Source: Collinsella aerofaciens
GTDB lineage: Bacteria > Actinomycetota > Coriobacteriia > Coriobacteriales > Coriobacteriaceae
Direction: 5' to 3'
DNA: 64,000 nucleotides
Assembly: GCF_020181355.1 (NCBI RefSeq)
Contig: NZ_CP084004.1
Location: 62,001-126,000 of the forward strand
Both the position numbers and the translations under genes were made by a program. Numbering within the stretch: the stretch's first letter is position 1; each line of letters opens with the position of its first letter. This document shows positions 17,759 to 26,405 of this stretch, piece by piece. The notes below the pieces were generated by a model. The model did not search any database. It saw only the letters and a program-made list of their open reading frames with translations, and was not told where the DNA came from.

Positions 17759-18665
17759 CGCCGGCCTCCTTGGCTCCATCGGCGTTTGAGCCCGCAGTCT
17801 CGCGCTTTGCCTCGCGCTCGGCATTGAGCTCGGCATCGCTCTCGCGCACCAGTTTGATAATCGCCGCGCAGGCCTCCTCGCCCACCAAGTCGCGAGCACG
17901 TACCGTCAGGCGCGTCGCCTCCTGCTTGTCGCCGTCGCTTGCGGCATCGGTCGCGCACATAATCAGGCAGATGGCAATCTCGGCCGAAGGCGAGGTCGGA
18001 ACGCCTTGCAGGGCCAGTTCACCCATCACGTGCTCGTCGCTCTCATCGGCGGCATCCGGATAGGTGGTATGGATCTTGTTGAGCAGGCGCGTCGTATGCG
18101 CATCGTTGGGCGCCAGGCGCAGCGCCAGACGCGCGCAGCCCACGGCAGCCGAAACGTTCTCGGTCTCGGGCTCCAAGAAGTACTGACCTAGATTGGCGTA
18201 AGCACGGGCGGCGCACTTGCCATCACTTGCACGCTCCAGCACCGAGAACGAGAGCGATGCCCATTCCTGCTTGTCCTCGAGTGCGCGGAACAGCTCGGCC
18301 AAATCCAAGCGATAGTTGCAGTTCATGGGGTCCCAACGCACAGCCTGCATCAGGGCATTACGAGCGCTCACATAATCCTGCTGGCGAATGTAGGCAAACG
18401 CCATATCAGAGTACAGGCGGTCAAACGGCACCTCGACCTGCACGAGCTCGCGCGGATCCTTCTCCACGCGGCGATAGGCCAAGCGCTCAAACTTGCTATC
18501 GAAGCTAAAGAATTGGCGCTTCTCCTCCGTCTTGCACTCAGCGTCGATATACTCCTCGGCGAGCTCCACCAGACGCTCCAGCAGCGGCGTCGCCGTAGCC
18601 AGGTCGCCCTGCGCCAGATAGTTCTCGGCATACGTGATGTCTTGCAAGCTGATGGGCAGATCCAT
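17748..18665 (-). CDS. Tetratricopeptide-repeat protein, function unknown
   Basis: This 305-residue soluble helical protein has TPR-like helices. Examples are AENYLAQGDLATATPLLERL, SDMAFAYIRQQDYVSARNAL, WDPMNCNYRLDLAELFRAL and AAVGCARLALRLAPNDAHTT. The C terminus is Glu/Ala-rich and probably disordered. TPR arrays mediate protein contacts; no enzymatic motif is visible. The ATG at 18665 is chosen with CGAGGAGTAGCC upstream. Translation is coupled to smpB through an 11-bp overlap. Confidence 0.75.
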   Translation of the reverse strand: MDLPISLQDITYAENYLAQGDLATATPLLERLVELAEEYIDAECKTEEKRQFFSFDSKFERLAYRRVEKDPRELVQVEVPFDRLYSDMAFAYIRQQDYVSARNALMQAVRWDPMNCNYRLDLAELFRALEDKQEWASLSFSVLERASDGKCAARAYANLGQYFLEPETENVSAAVGCARLALRLAPNDAHTTRLLNKIHTTYPDAADESDEHVMGELALQGVPTSPSAEIAICLIMCATDAASDGDKQEATRLTVRARDLVGEEACAAIIKLVRESDAELNAEREAKRETAGSNADGAKEAGDAQ

Positions 18666-18721
18666 GGCTACTCCTCGATCTGAGCGAAACACGGCAGGCG
18701 CCGTATATACGATCAATACAC

Positions 18722-18749
18722 AAAACCCGGGTCTCTTACGAGGCCCGGG
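18722..18749 (-). terminator. Terminator of the tRNA-Gln/tRNA-Glu unit
   Basis: A CCCGGG...CCCGGG stem with partial inner pairing is followed on the minus strand by TTTTG, 10 bp after the tRNA-Glu 3' end. Confidence 0.7.
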
Positions 18750-18759
18750 CGTTCAATTT

Positions 18760-18836
18760 TGGTAGCCCGTACCAGATTCGAACTGGTGATCTCCGCCTTG
18801 AGAGGGCGGCGTCCTAAACCGCTAGACGAACGGGCC
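18760..18836 (-). tRNA. tRNA-Glu (anticodon CTC)
   Basis: The reverse complement folds as a complete 77-nt cloverleaf with encoded CCA. The acceptor GGCCCGT pairs with ACGGGCT. The T arm is ACCAG-TTCGAAT-CTGGT. The anticodon loop contains CTC, reading GAG (Glu). Confidence 0.95.
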
Positions 18837-18853
18837 ATATGTAGCAAATGCAA

Positions 18854-18927
18854 TGGCTGGGATGGAGGGAGTCGAACCCCCATTGACGGAACCAGAATCC
18901 GCTGTCCTGCCATTAGACGACATCCCA
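18854..18927 (-). tRNA. tRNA-Gln (anticodon CTG)
   Basis: A 74-nt cloverleaf with encoded CCA. The acceptor is TGGGATG with CATCCCA, the anticodon stem GCGGA-TTCTGGT-TCCGT and the T loop GTTCGAC. The anticodon CTG reads CAG (Gln). It lies 17 bp upstream of tRNA-Glu and is probably co-transcribed with it. Confidence 0.95.
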
Positions 18928-19203
18928 ATGACTGCATCGCTGCGCTCGGCTGTGCCTTTGCGCAAGAAAGAAATATACGGGAAGTCTCGCCGTGACGCAA
19001 GCCCCAATTTTGACTTTTTTGAAATTCAGTCAAATTGGCCTGATTTCGCCCAACCCGTGAAGGACCTGTGAAGCCGACCGCTGCACACGAAGGGCAAAAC
19101 GCCGCGAGCGGTAGCCGTCAACCGTTGGCAGATTCTACCGCGAAAACAATAGCACCAGGCAACACAATCGAAGTATCAATGATCGCGTAGATATCGAGGC
19201 GCC

Positions 19204-19614
19204 ATGGACGAAGAGCTTGATTACCTATGGGAGACCCTGGGCCTCGAGATCACTGCTGACCTTTGGCCCGAACGGGACAAAATCCATCCCACACTGCGCC
19301 CCGCCATCACGGTGATGCAGGCAAAATACCGCCGTGCATCCTTTTTGATCATGCGGGTGTCATGGCACGCGGGACTCCCCGACCTTAAGCGAATCCAGGC
19401 AAGCCTCGTCGAGCTGTCCGGTATGCCGACCGTCATATCCGAGGCGCACCTGGAGCAGCGCCAGCGCGAGCGACTGCAACAGCAGCGGATTCCCTTTATC
19501 TGCCCCGGCGTTCAGGCATATCTGCCCTTTATGGACGAGGAGTACTGGAGCGGCAAGCCCAACAAGCACGTAAAGGTCTACGATCCGCACGAATGGGCAC
19601 AGCTGGCGGACTGA
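19204..19614 (+). CDS. Small conserved hypothetical protein
   Basis: This 136-residue soluble protein has no Cys-rich, signal or membrane segment. The most characteristic stretch is LQQQRIPFICPGVQAYLPFM. From memory this recalls a group of winged-helix, MarR-like bacterial proteins carrying a PFI-PGKQLYLPF motif, but the match is not strong enough to name a function. The ATG follows GATATCGAGG at short spacing. The gene stands alone between the tRNA pair and a palindrome array, on the opposite strand to its neighbours. Confidence 0.55.
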   Translation: MDEELDYLWETLGLEITADLWPERDKIHPTLRPAITVMQAKYRRASFLIMRVSWHAGLPDLKRIQASLVELSGMPTVISEAHLEQRQRERLQQQRIPFICPGVQAYLPFMDEEYWSGKPNKHVKVYDPHEWAQLAD

Positions 19615-19659
19615 CTGAGGCAGGCCCGCCAACCGGGATAGTGCGCATGCCCGCCAACC

Positions 19660-19829
19660 GGAAAGCTCATCCCGGAATTTACGTCCAGAACGGGACGCGC
19701 TTTCCCCTAGAGGCCCCAAGCGGAAACTGCGTCCCAGATTTCGCGCTCAAACTGGGATACGGTTTCCGCTAGCCCCTTCAACCGGAAACTGCGTCCCGGA
19801 ATCCGAGCTCAAAACGGGACGCACTTTCC
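19660..19829. repeat. Array of three 46-bp palindromes, 62-bp period
   Basis: Units are 19660-19705, 19722-19767 and 19784-19829. Each runs from GGAAA(C/G)TGCGTCCC to the matching GGGACGC-CTTTCC arm and is 46 bp long, with 62 bp between starts. A partial extra unit (CCCGCCAACCGGGAT) precedes the first. Repeat family and period both differ from the 57-bp arrays. Confidence 0.85.
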
Positions 19830-19836
19830 GAAGCCA

Positions 19837-20196
19837 CTACAACAGTACCTCGGTCCAGGCCGCTTCCCTAAAGCCGGGAATCGCAAAGTCGTCGCCCACC
19901 AGCAGCGGACGCTTGACCAGCATGCCGTCGGTCGCCAGCAGCTCGTAGCACTCCCGATCCGTCATGCCCGCATCCAGACGCGCCTTCAGGCCCAGCTCTC
20001 GATATTTCATGCCCGACGAATTAAAGAAACGCCGCACCGGCAGCCCCGAACGAGCAACCCAGGTCGCAAGCTCATCAGCCGTGGGATTGTCCAAAACGAT
20101 ATCGCGATCGATATACTCTACCCCATGTTCGTCCAGCCATGCCTTGGCCTTCTTACAGGTCGAGCACTTGGGATATTCAACAAACAGTACGGTCAT
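19837..20196 (-). CDS. ArsC/Spx-family thioredoxin-fold protein
   Basis: This 119-residue protein has the ArsC/Spx fold. The N-terminal active-site strand reads VEYPKCSTCKKAKAWLDEHG, with the CxxC pair typical of Spx-like and YffB-like members. LVKRPLLVGDDFAIPGF carries the conserved KRP segment. Glutaredoxin-linked arsenate reductases have a single Cys here, so a role as a thiol oxidoreductase or Spx-like regulator is equally possible. No ars operon genes are nearby. The ATG at 20196 has CGGAGG upstream. Confidence 0.8.
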   Translation of the reverse strand: MTVLFVEYPKCSTCKKAKAWLDEHGVEYIDRDIVLDNPTADELATWVARSGLPVRRFFNSSGMKYRELGLKARLDAGMTDRECYELLATDGMLVKRPLLVGDDFAIPGFREAAWTEVLL

Positions 20197-20288
20197 GGGA
20201 ATCCTCCGAATATAGATCGGCCAACGCGGGCACACGCCACACGAGGCGCCTTCGTATGATGGGCCAATTGTAGCCCACGGGTCACACG

Positions 20289-21341
20289 CTAAACGAACCG
20301 TACCCCGAATCCGCGTTTGATGAACGGCAGTAGCTCCATTGCCTCGGGCGTGATATGGCCCGCAACGTTCATGCGCTCGTCACCGGGAAGATCGACCCGC
20401 GCAATCTCAAGCTCGCCTTCGTAGCGCCCATATCCGCTATTGCTCACAGCGATCGACCCCGCCTTTCGCGGCAGGCCGGCTCCGGCATCCGTCGGCACGG
20501 AATCCGGCTTAAGCGTCGTACGTGACTCCTGAGACCTAAAGATGAGGACACTCGAGTCGGGCCGGTCGTGATGAATCTGCCCGCGCACATAGGCATAACC
20601 GGGCTCAAGCTCGCATTGCAGGTCCACGTATCCGGCGGAAACTTGAGCAAACTGCGCCCAGCCCGCATCGGATAGATCGGGGTCGCCGACCAACACAATG
20701 TCGCAATCGGCGCCATGTGCAAGCTCAAGCATATTGAGGGCAACCTTTGACGCGCGACCGCGCTGTGCCTCGACCGTCGGCAGTCCCTCGAATACCGGCC
20801 CGCGAACGTTAGCATCACCCGGCACAAAAGCCATGATTTCGAATCCAAGCGCCGCAAGACGAAGATTCACCCGAGCAATGTCCTCCAGAGCTAAACCGGT
20901 ATAAGGCTTGGGGTAAAAATTGTGGCAGGCGGCAAAACGAGTCACATCGGCACCGGCCTCACGCCACGATGCGATTTCATCAGAACTCACTGTCGATGCA
21001 TTGACCACAATGCGAAATACACCGGACAGCTCCGCGACCCGCTGGGCGCTAAAGCCATAGTCCAAACGAAGGTATTCCAACCCCAGATCGCGCAGGTCCT
21101 CGATGCGCTCAAGCCCGAGCAAATCGCACGTGCGAGGCCCCACATCGGCAATGAGCGCAATGCCGCGGGCGGAAAGCAGCGACAGCACATGACGGACCTT
21201 ATCGGCATACGCCGCTCCCCCATCCTCGGGAATATGCAGCGAGGTGAACGCATAGCGCGCACTCGCCGCGGCACCACGCTCAATCGTCCGCTCAATATCC
21301 TGCAAAGGGCTGGAAAGATAAATCGAAATACCCGTTTTCAC
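20289..21341 (-). CDS. mupG: MupG-like 6-phospho-N-acetylmuramidase (DUF871)
   Basis: This 350-residue protein matches the DUF871 outer-surface-protein family: an N-terminal TIM barrel and a small C-terminal beta domain. Landmarks are GISIYLSSPL, FTSLHIPED, LRLDYGFS, RFAACHNFYPKPYTGL and the C-terminal YGRYEGELEIARVDLPGD. In Staphylococcus the family member MupG cleaves MurNAc-6-phosphate-GlcNAc. The gene follows murP on the same strand, with a terminator-like hairpin between them, which fits that role. The start is GTG with AAAGGAG ten bases upstream. Function is inferred from family and operon. Confidence 0.85.
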   Translation of the reverse strand: MKTGISIYLSSPLQDIERTIERGAAASARYAFTSLHIPEDGGAAYADKVRHVLSLLSARGIALIADVGPRTCDLLGLERIEDLRDLGLEYLRLDYGFSAQRVAELSGVFRIVVNASTVSSDEIASWREAGADVTRFAACHNFYPKPYTGLALEDIARVNLRLAALGFEIMAFVPGDANVRGPVFEGLPTVEAQRGRASKVALNMLELAHGADCDIVLVGDPDLSDAGWAQFAQVSAGYVDLQCELEPGYAYVRGQIHHDRPDSSVLIFRSQESRTTLKPDSVPTDAGAGLPRKAGSIAVSNSGYGRYEGELEIARVDLPGDERMNVAGHITPEAMELLPFIKRGFGVRFV

Positions 21342-21357
21342 GCTTCAACGCTCCTTT

Positions 21358-21391
21358 AAAAAAGGCCGGCGGAGCAGCTAGCCCCGCCGGC
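21358..21391 (-). terminator. Terminator or attenuator between murP and mupG
   Basis: A perfect GCCGGCGG/CCGCCGGC stem is followed on the minus strand by TTTTTT. It lies between murP (upstream) and mupG (downstream), so it would lower mupG expression relative to murP. The mupG ribosome-binding site comes right after it. Confidence 0.8.
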
Positions 21392-21458
21392 ACAACCATA
21401 ACATCAAGAAATCTGCCGCGCGCCGCGAGCTCTGAGCAACACGGCTCGCGATATCAAA

Positions 21459-22889
21459 CTACTCGCCAAAGAACTCGTTGATCTTCTGCTCGTCGACGCC
21501 AAAGAACCACGTCAGGACAAAGCCGGCGGCATAGGCAAGCAGCATAGCGGCAACGTAGCCGAGCTGCTGGCCAGGAACGACGATCAGCAGGCCAAACAGA
21601 CCGGAAACGCCCTGAGAAACCGTGCCGATGTGAAGCAGCGCCGCGAGCGCGCCGCCAAATCCGGCACCCAGGCAGGCCGTCACAAACGGACGAACGAGCG
21701 GCAGCGTAACAGCATACATCAGAGGCTCGCCCACACCCAGGATTCCAACGGGGATGGACTCGGCGACGTACTTCTTGAGCTTGGCGTTCTTGGTCTTAAA
21801 GTACAGCGCCAAACCGGCACCGACCTGGCCGCCGCCAGCCATCATAAGGATGGGAAGCAGGTAATTGATACCCTTGGTAGCGCCGTCGGGATCGTTGAGC
21901 ATAGCGTGGATCGGCGTGAGCGCCTGATGCAGGCCGACGGACACCAGCGGCAAGAAGCCTGCCGACAGGATATAGCCGCCCAGGACGCCCAACTTCTCGA
22001 AGATAAAGGTCAAAACGCTAAAGATGGCAGTCGTCAGCCATGCGCCAACCGGCTGGATGACGAGCATCAGAGCAAAGGCGCCGATGATGAGCACCAGCAG
22101 CGGGGACAGGAACGTGTCGAGTGCGTTGGGCATAACCTTGCGAATCTGACGCTCCATCCAGGCAAAAAATGCACCAGCGATGAGAGCCGCGATCATGCCG
22201 CCCGCTGCGGGGTTGTACTGCGCATTGGTGAGCGGCAGCAGAATGGCAGTGGCAGGATCAGCCGCGCCAGGCGCAAGCAGGGGCATGGCACTGTTGGCGA
22301 TACACATCATGCCGGCGATGCCGCCCAGCGCAGCGGAGCCACCAAACTCACGTGCCGCGTTATAGCCCACCAAGATGGGCAGATAGGCAAACAGGGCCCA
22401 GCCCATGGAACGAATGCCCTGGTACCACCACTCGCCTGCAAGCGCGCCTGCCGTCGAGACGTTAATGACGTTGCAGATACCGTTGATGAGGCCAGCCGCA
22501 ATGATGCCGGGAAGCAGGGCGACGAAGACATTGGAAATCTTCTTGAGGAAGGCCTGAACCGGCTTGGACTCGTACTTGGCCTTCTGCGCGGCCTTGTTCG
22601 TGGCCGCAGCGTCAACCACGCTCTCGTCAGCAACGCCTTTCGCAAGGCCGGTGAGCTTGGAGAACTCCTCGAGCACCTTATTCACCTTGCCCGGACCCAA
22701 CACAATCTGCATCGTGTCGTCCTCGACCAGGCCCATCACGCCGTCGAGTGCCTTAATGCCCTCCGTGTCGACGTTGCCCGTGTCTTTGACGGTCACGCGC
22801 AGGCGCGTCATGCACGCCGCGTTTGCGAGCACGTTGTCTTTACCGCCCAAAAGGTCCAGCAGCTTTTGAGCCAGCTCTTTGTTCGTCAT
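21459..22889 (-). CDS. murP: PTS N-acetylmuramic acid transporter, EIIBC
   Basis: This 476-residue protein has an EIIB domain followed by a ten-helix EIIC domain. The phosphorylated cysteine is Cys26 in ANAACMTRLRV. A linker of about 30 residues leads to the membrane domain, which includes the GLHQALTPIHAML segment and the conserved IPVGILGVGEPLMYAV loop. It imports MurNAc as the 6-phosphate; EIIA must be supplied from elsewhere. The neighbours murQ and murR give the specificity, since sequence alone would not separate it from sucrose or trehalose porters. The ATG has AAGGAGG upstream, 57 bp after murQ. Confidence 0.88.
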   Translation of the reverse strand: MTNKELAQKLLDLLGGKDNVLANAACMTRLRVTVKDTGNVDTEGIKALDGVMGLVEDDTMQIVLGPGKVNKVLEEFSKLTGLAKGVADESVVDAAATNKAAQKAKYESKPVQAFLKKISNVFVALLPGIIAAGLINGICNVINVSTAGALAGEWWYQGIRSMGWALFAYLPILVGYNAAREFGGSAALGGIAGMMCIANSAMPLLAPGAADPATAILLPLTNAQYNPAAGGMIAALIAGAFFAWMERQIRKVMPNALDTFLSPLLVLIIGAFALMLVIQPVGAWLTTAIFSVLTFIFEKLGVLGGYILSAGFLPLVSVGLHQALTPIHAMLNDPDGATKGINYLLPILMMAGGGQVGAGLALYFKTKNAKLKKYVAESIPVGILGVGEPLMYAVTLPLVRPFVTACLGAGFGGALAALLHIGTVSQGVSGLFGLLIVVPGQQLGYVAAMLLAYAAGFVLTWFFGVDEQKINEFFGE

Positions 22890-22946
22890 AACTCCTCCTT
22901 GTATTGGGTATCTCGTCTGGATGTCATATCAGCTCACGCCGCGCAC

Positions 22947-23870
<924 letters not shown>

Positions 23871-23880
23871 TTCATTCACC

Positions 23881-24732
23881 TCATCTTTCCTGTTTCTCGA
23901 TGTAGTTTTGCTTAATGACATGCGTCGCCCGTTCGTAGTCGCTGGCAACGTAAGCAGCGTACAGGGCATCGACAACCATAAGCTGGGCCATACGCGAAGC
24001 CATGGCACCGCTGCGGACCAAGGGTTCACTCGCAGCGACGCCGAGCACGGCATCGGCCATGGTGGCAAGCTTGGATGATCCATCTACTTTGGTAACGGCC
24101 ACAACGGGACAGTTGTGACGTTGAGCCTCGGCGGTGCAGTCCAGCACCTCTTGCGTCAAGCCCGAGTAGCTAAAGGCGATTGCCATATCGCCCTCATGCA
24201 TGTTCTTGGCACATAAGAGCTGATCATGCCAGTCGTCGTACAGATGGCACTCTTTGTCGACACGCATGAGCTTTTGCGCTAGGTCGTGCGCGACCAAACG
24301 AGAGGCACCAATACCGAACAGATTGACCGCGCGTGCCCGCTTAAGACGGGCCGCGCATCGCTCCAAGACGGTGTAATCGAGCGTTCGCGCCGTCGCCTCA
24401 ATCGTGCGCACGTTGCTTTTCATCACCTTCCCCACGATACGTTCGACGCTGTCATCCATGGAGATGTCCTCGAGGGCTACGTCTTTCTTGTCACCTAAGA
24501 GCGCCAGCTCGGCAATCAGTTCGCGCTGGAACTCCTTGTAGCCCGCAAAACCCAAACGCTTGCAAAAGCGCAAAATGCTCGAGGGCGAGGAGAACGTGAC
24601 ATCGGCAAGACCGCGGACGGACAGCCCGACCACCTCGTGCGGATGAGCGCTTACATATGCGATGACATTGCGTTCCGCCGGGCTCGCGCTGAGCTCACGC
24701 TCGCGAAGCCGCAAAAGCAATCCGTTTGCCAT
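23881..24732 (-). CDS. murR: RpiR/MurR-family transcriptional regulator
   Basis: This 283-residue protein has an N-terminal RpiR helix-turn-helix (about 18-75; LADVTFSSPSSILRFCKRLG). The C-terminal SIS sugar-phosphate domain begins LFGIGASRLVAHDLAQK, with the AIAFSYSGLTQEVLDC motif. In E. coli MurR represses murQP and is released by MurNAc-6-P; the same ligand is likely here. As first gene of the cluster it probably controls its own operon. The ATG at 24732 is favoured because GGAGG lies eight bases upstream. Confidence 0.88.
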   Translation of the reverse strand: MANGLLLRLRERELSASPAERNVIAYVSAHPHEVVGLSVRGLADVTFSSPSSILRFCKRLGFAGYKEFQRELIAELALLGDKKDVALEDISMDDSVERIVGKVMKSNVRTIEATARTLDYTVLERCAARLKRARAVNLFGIGASRLVAHDLAQKLMRVDKECHLYDDWHDQLLCAKNMHEGDMAIAFSYSGLTQEVLDCTAEAQRHNCPVVAVTKVDGSSKLATMADAVLGVAASEPLVRSGAMASRMAQLMVVDALYAAYVASDYERATHVIKQNYIEKQER

Positions 24733-24828
24733 CTCAAACACCTCCGTTGAGAAGAATTAAAGACCAACGAACGATTCGTACCGGATACAAACAGCTTTTG
24801 CGGTACATTGTGCCGCATCGTGGCGCAC

Positions 24829-24857
24829 AAAGGGCGAGCGTTCTACCGCTCGCCCCT
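24829..24857 (-). terminator. Terminator after the VanZ-like gene
   Basis: A perfect nine-pair stem, GGGCGAGCG and CGCTCGCCC, has a short loop. On the minus strand it is followed by TTTG. It separates the VanZ-like gene from the mur operon. The 70 bp between it and the VanZ stop holds nothing else recognisable. Confidence 0.7.
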
Positions 24858-24936
24858 CAAATCCGACCGCTCGGAAATACGCGCGACACAAAATAATTCA
24901 ACGAGGTCGCATTATCAGAAACGGGTTTGCTACCGG

Positions 24937-25518
24937 CTAGCGCCTCGCATGGGCGCCGATCGGCCGAGTCACATGGCGCACCAACGCCGCTGCCAGCAAT
25001 ACCAACAGCATGGCGGTGACATAGCCCGCAGCATCGAATCCTAAATCGATAACGTCGAAATGCCTGCCGGGGACAAAGATCTTATGTACCTGATCGCCAA
25101 CGGAGCAGGCGGCGCAAAAGAGCAATACGGGCACGCAACGGGAGCATACGCTCCACGGACGCCTGGAAAAGCAAACCACGACCACCGAGGCGAACAATCC
25201 GACGAAGAAAAATTCTACGGTATGGGCAACGCGACGGACGTTTGTGCCCACCCACATGCGAACGGAAGCAAGTCGGCCAGACCGGACATTCGAGGCAGCC
25301 GAATCGGCGCCCCCGGTCATTCCGTTCTCCGTCTGAGCTTCACCCGTGGCATCGGCAGCCTGAACGCCCGTAGCCTGACCCTCCACCACACGCGCGGTGG
25401 ACTCGCTCAGCAACGACGTCTCTACCGCATTTTGCTCCGTCAGCACCCAGATGCCCGTCAGCGTTACAGCGAACAGAACGATCGCGGTCCATCCGATTAT
25501 TTGTTTTACGCGTGCCAA
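24937..25518 (-). CDS. VanZ-like membrane protein
   Basis: This 193-residue protein has an N-terminal membrane helix (IIGWTAIVLFAVTLTGIWVL) and a roughly 65-residue polar, Thr/Gly/Ala-rich extracytoplasmic loop. The VanZ-type core follows: VAHTVEFFFVGLFASV, SVGDQVHKIFVPGRHFDVID and the final helix GYVTAMLLVLLAAALV. VanZ homologues are small membrane proteins linked to glycopeptide tolerance in a few species; most have no known role. The start is probably TTG at 25518, because AAGGAGG lies seven bases upstream and no ATG or GTG fits. Confidence 0.75.
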   Translation of the reverse strand: MARVKQIIGWTAIVLFAVTLTGIWVLTEQNAVETSLLSESTARVVEGQATGVQAADATGEAQTENGMTGGADSAASNVRSGRLASVRMWVGTNVRRVAHTVEFFFVGLFASVVVVCFSRRPWSVCSRCVPVLLFCAACSVGDQVHKIFVPGRHFDVIDLGFDAAGYVTAMLLVLLAAALVRHVTRPIGAHARR

Positions 25519-25622
25519 GGGCCAACCTCCTTTTTTGAATATCAGCGAGTGTAGCCCCAAATGACATCGTCAACGTATCAAAATTTGAATCGCAACAGGA
25601 AGCGACAAAGCGACGCAAACCC

Positions 25623-26228
25623 CTACCCCGCCTCGCGCATCCAGCGATCGAACGTCCCCACGCACACACCCAAGCACTTTGCTGCCTGGCTGCGGGTAAT
25701 ATCGCCTGCCTCATAGCTATCGCGCACCAGCTCAAACTGAGGAGGGCACGGCTTGCGAGGTCGACCGAAACGGACCCCTCGCGCTCGCGCCGCTGCAATC
25801 CCCTCCGCCTGGCGCCGATGGATATTCTCGCGCTCCACCTGCGCCACGTAGCTCAGCAGTTGCAGCACAATATCGGCAATCAGGGTGTTGGTCACATCCG
25901 GCGCGCCGCTGGCCCTGACGCGCGTGTCAAGCAATGGCATGTCCAACACCACAATGGCAACCCCGAGCTCCTTGGTAATGCGTCGCCATTCCTCAAGAAT
26001 CTCGGAGTAATTACGGCCAAGTCGGTCGATAGAAAGCACCACCAGTACGTCCCCGTCTCCCAGGACGTGCAGCAGCTCGCGATAACGCGGTCGATCGAAG
26101 TCCTTGCCGCTCGCATGGTCGGCATAAATATTCGCCGAGCCCACGCCATAGGCGCCCAGCGCATCCAGCTGCCGATTAAGGTTCTGATCGCGCGAACTCA
26201 CCCGCGCATAACCGTACACCGTCGCCAT
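25623..26228 (-). CDS. Serine recombinase, resolvase/invertase family
   Basis: This 201-residue small serine recombinase has the catalytic Ser in YGYARVSSRDQN. Conserved DHASGKDFDRP, LSIDRLGRNY and the long E helix (QVERENIHRRQAEGI) follow. A C-terminal Hin-type helix-turn-helix closes it (DITRSQAAKCLGVCVGTFDRW). All active-site arginines expected for the family appear present. It may resolve a transposon or plasmid, or invert a DNA segment. No partner transposase or clear pair of crossover sites is next to it. The ATG at 26228 follows GGGGATGAG. A 39-bp hairpin lies 20 bp upstream. Confidence 0.88.
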   Translation of the reverse strand: MATVYGYARVSSRDQNLNRQLDALGAYGVGSANIYADHASGKDFDRPRYRELLHVLGDGDVLVVLSIDRLGRNYSEILEEWRRITKELGVAIVVLDMPLLDTRVRASGAPDVTNTLIADIVLQLLSYVAQVERENIHRRQAEGIAAARARGVRFGRPRKPCPPQFELVRDSYEAGDITRSQAAKCLGVCVGTFDRWMREAG

Positions 26229-26247
26229 CTCATCCCCGCTTTCTTGT

Positions 26248-26286
26248 AAACCTGCCAAAAAGGGACAGGTTTATTTTGGTAGGTTT
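26248..26286. repeat. 39-bp hairpin repeat, CCTGCCAAAA family
   Basis: The arms AAACCTGCCAAAA and TTTTGGTAGGTTT are nearly perfect inverted repeats. The centre (AGGGACAGGTTTA) is also shared with a second copy at 40075-40109. It lies in the promoter region of the serine recombinase. Confidence 0.7.
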
Positions 26287-26353
26287 TACCTCTCAAATAG
26301 CAGGTAAGCGGGCGGCCGAGCAGACGGCAAGGTAGCCACGATTCAAATGCGAA

Positions 26354-26375
26354 GGGCGGTCCCGAAAGGCCGCCC
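26354..26375. terminator. Hairpin downstream of rnr
   Basis: A GGGCGG(T)CC...GG(C)CGCCC stem lies 30 bp after the rnr stop. A clear T-run is missing, so terminator function is only likely. Confidence 0.4.
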
Positions 26376-26405
26376 TCCGCTCTCTCGCCACGAGTCGGGA
26401 TTTAG

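Noticed and set aside
25623-26228. Phase-variation invertase acting on a neighbouring promoter
   Set aside because: I looked for inverted repeats flanking a promoter or gene next to the recombinase and found none in the adjacent 2 kb. The nearest repeat partner is 14 kb away, so the idea is kept only as a low-ranked finding.
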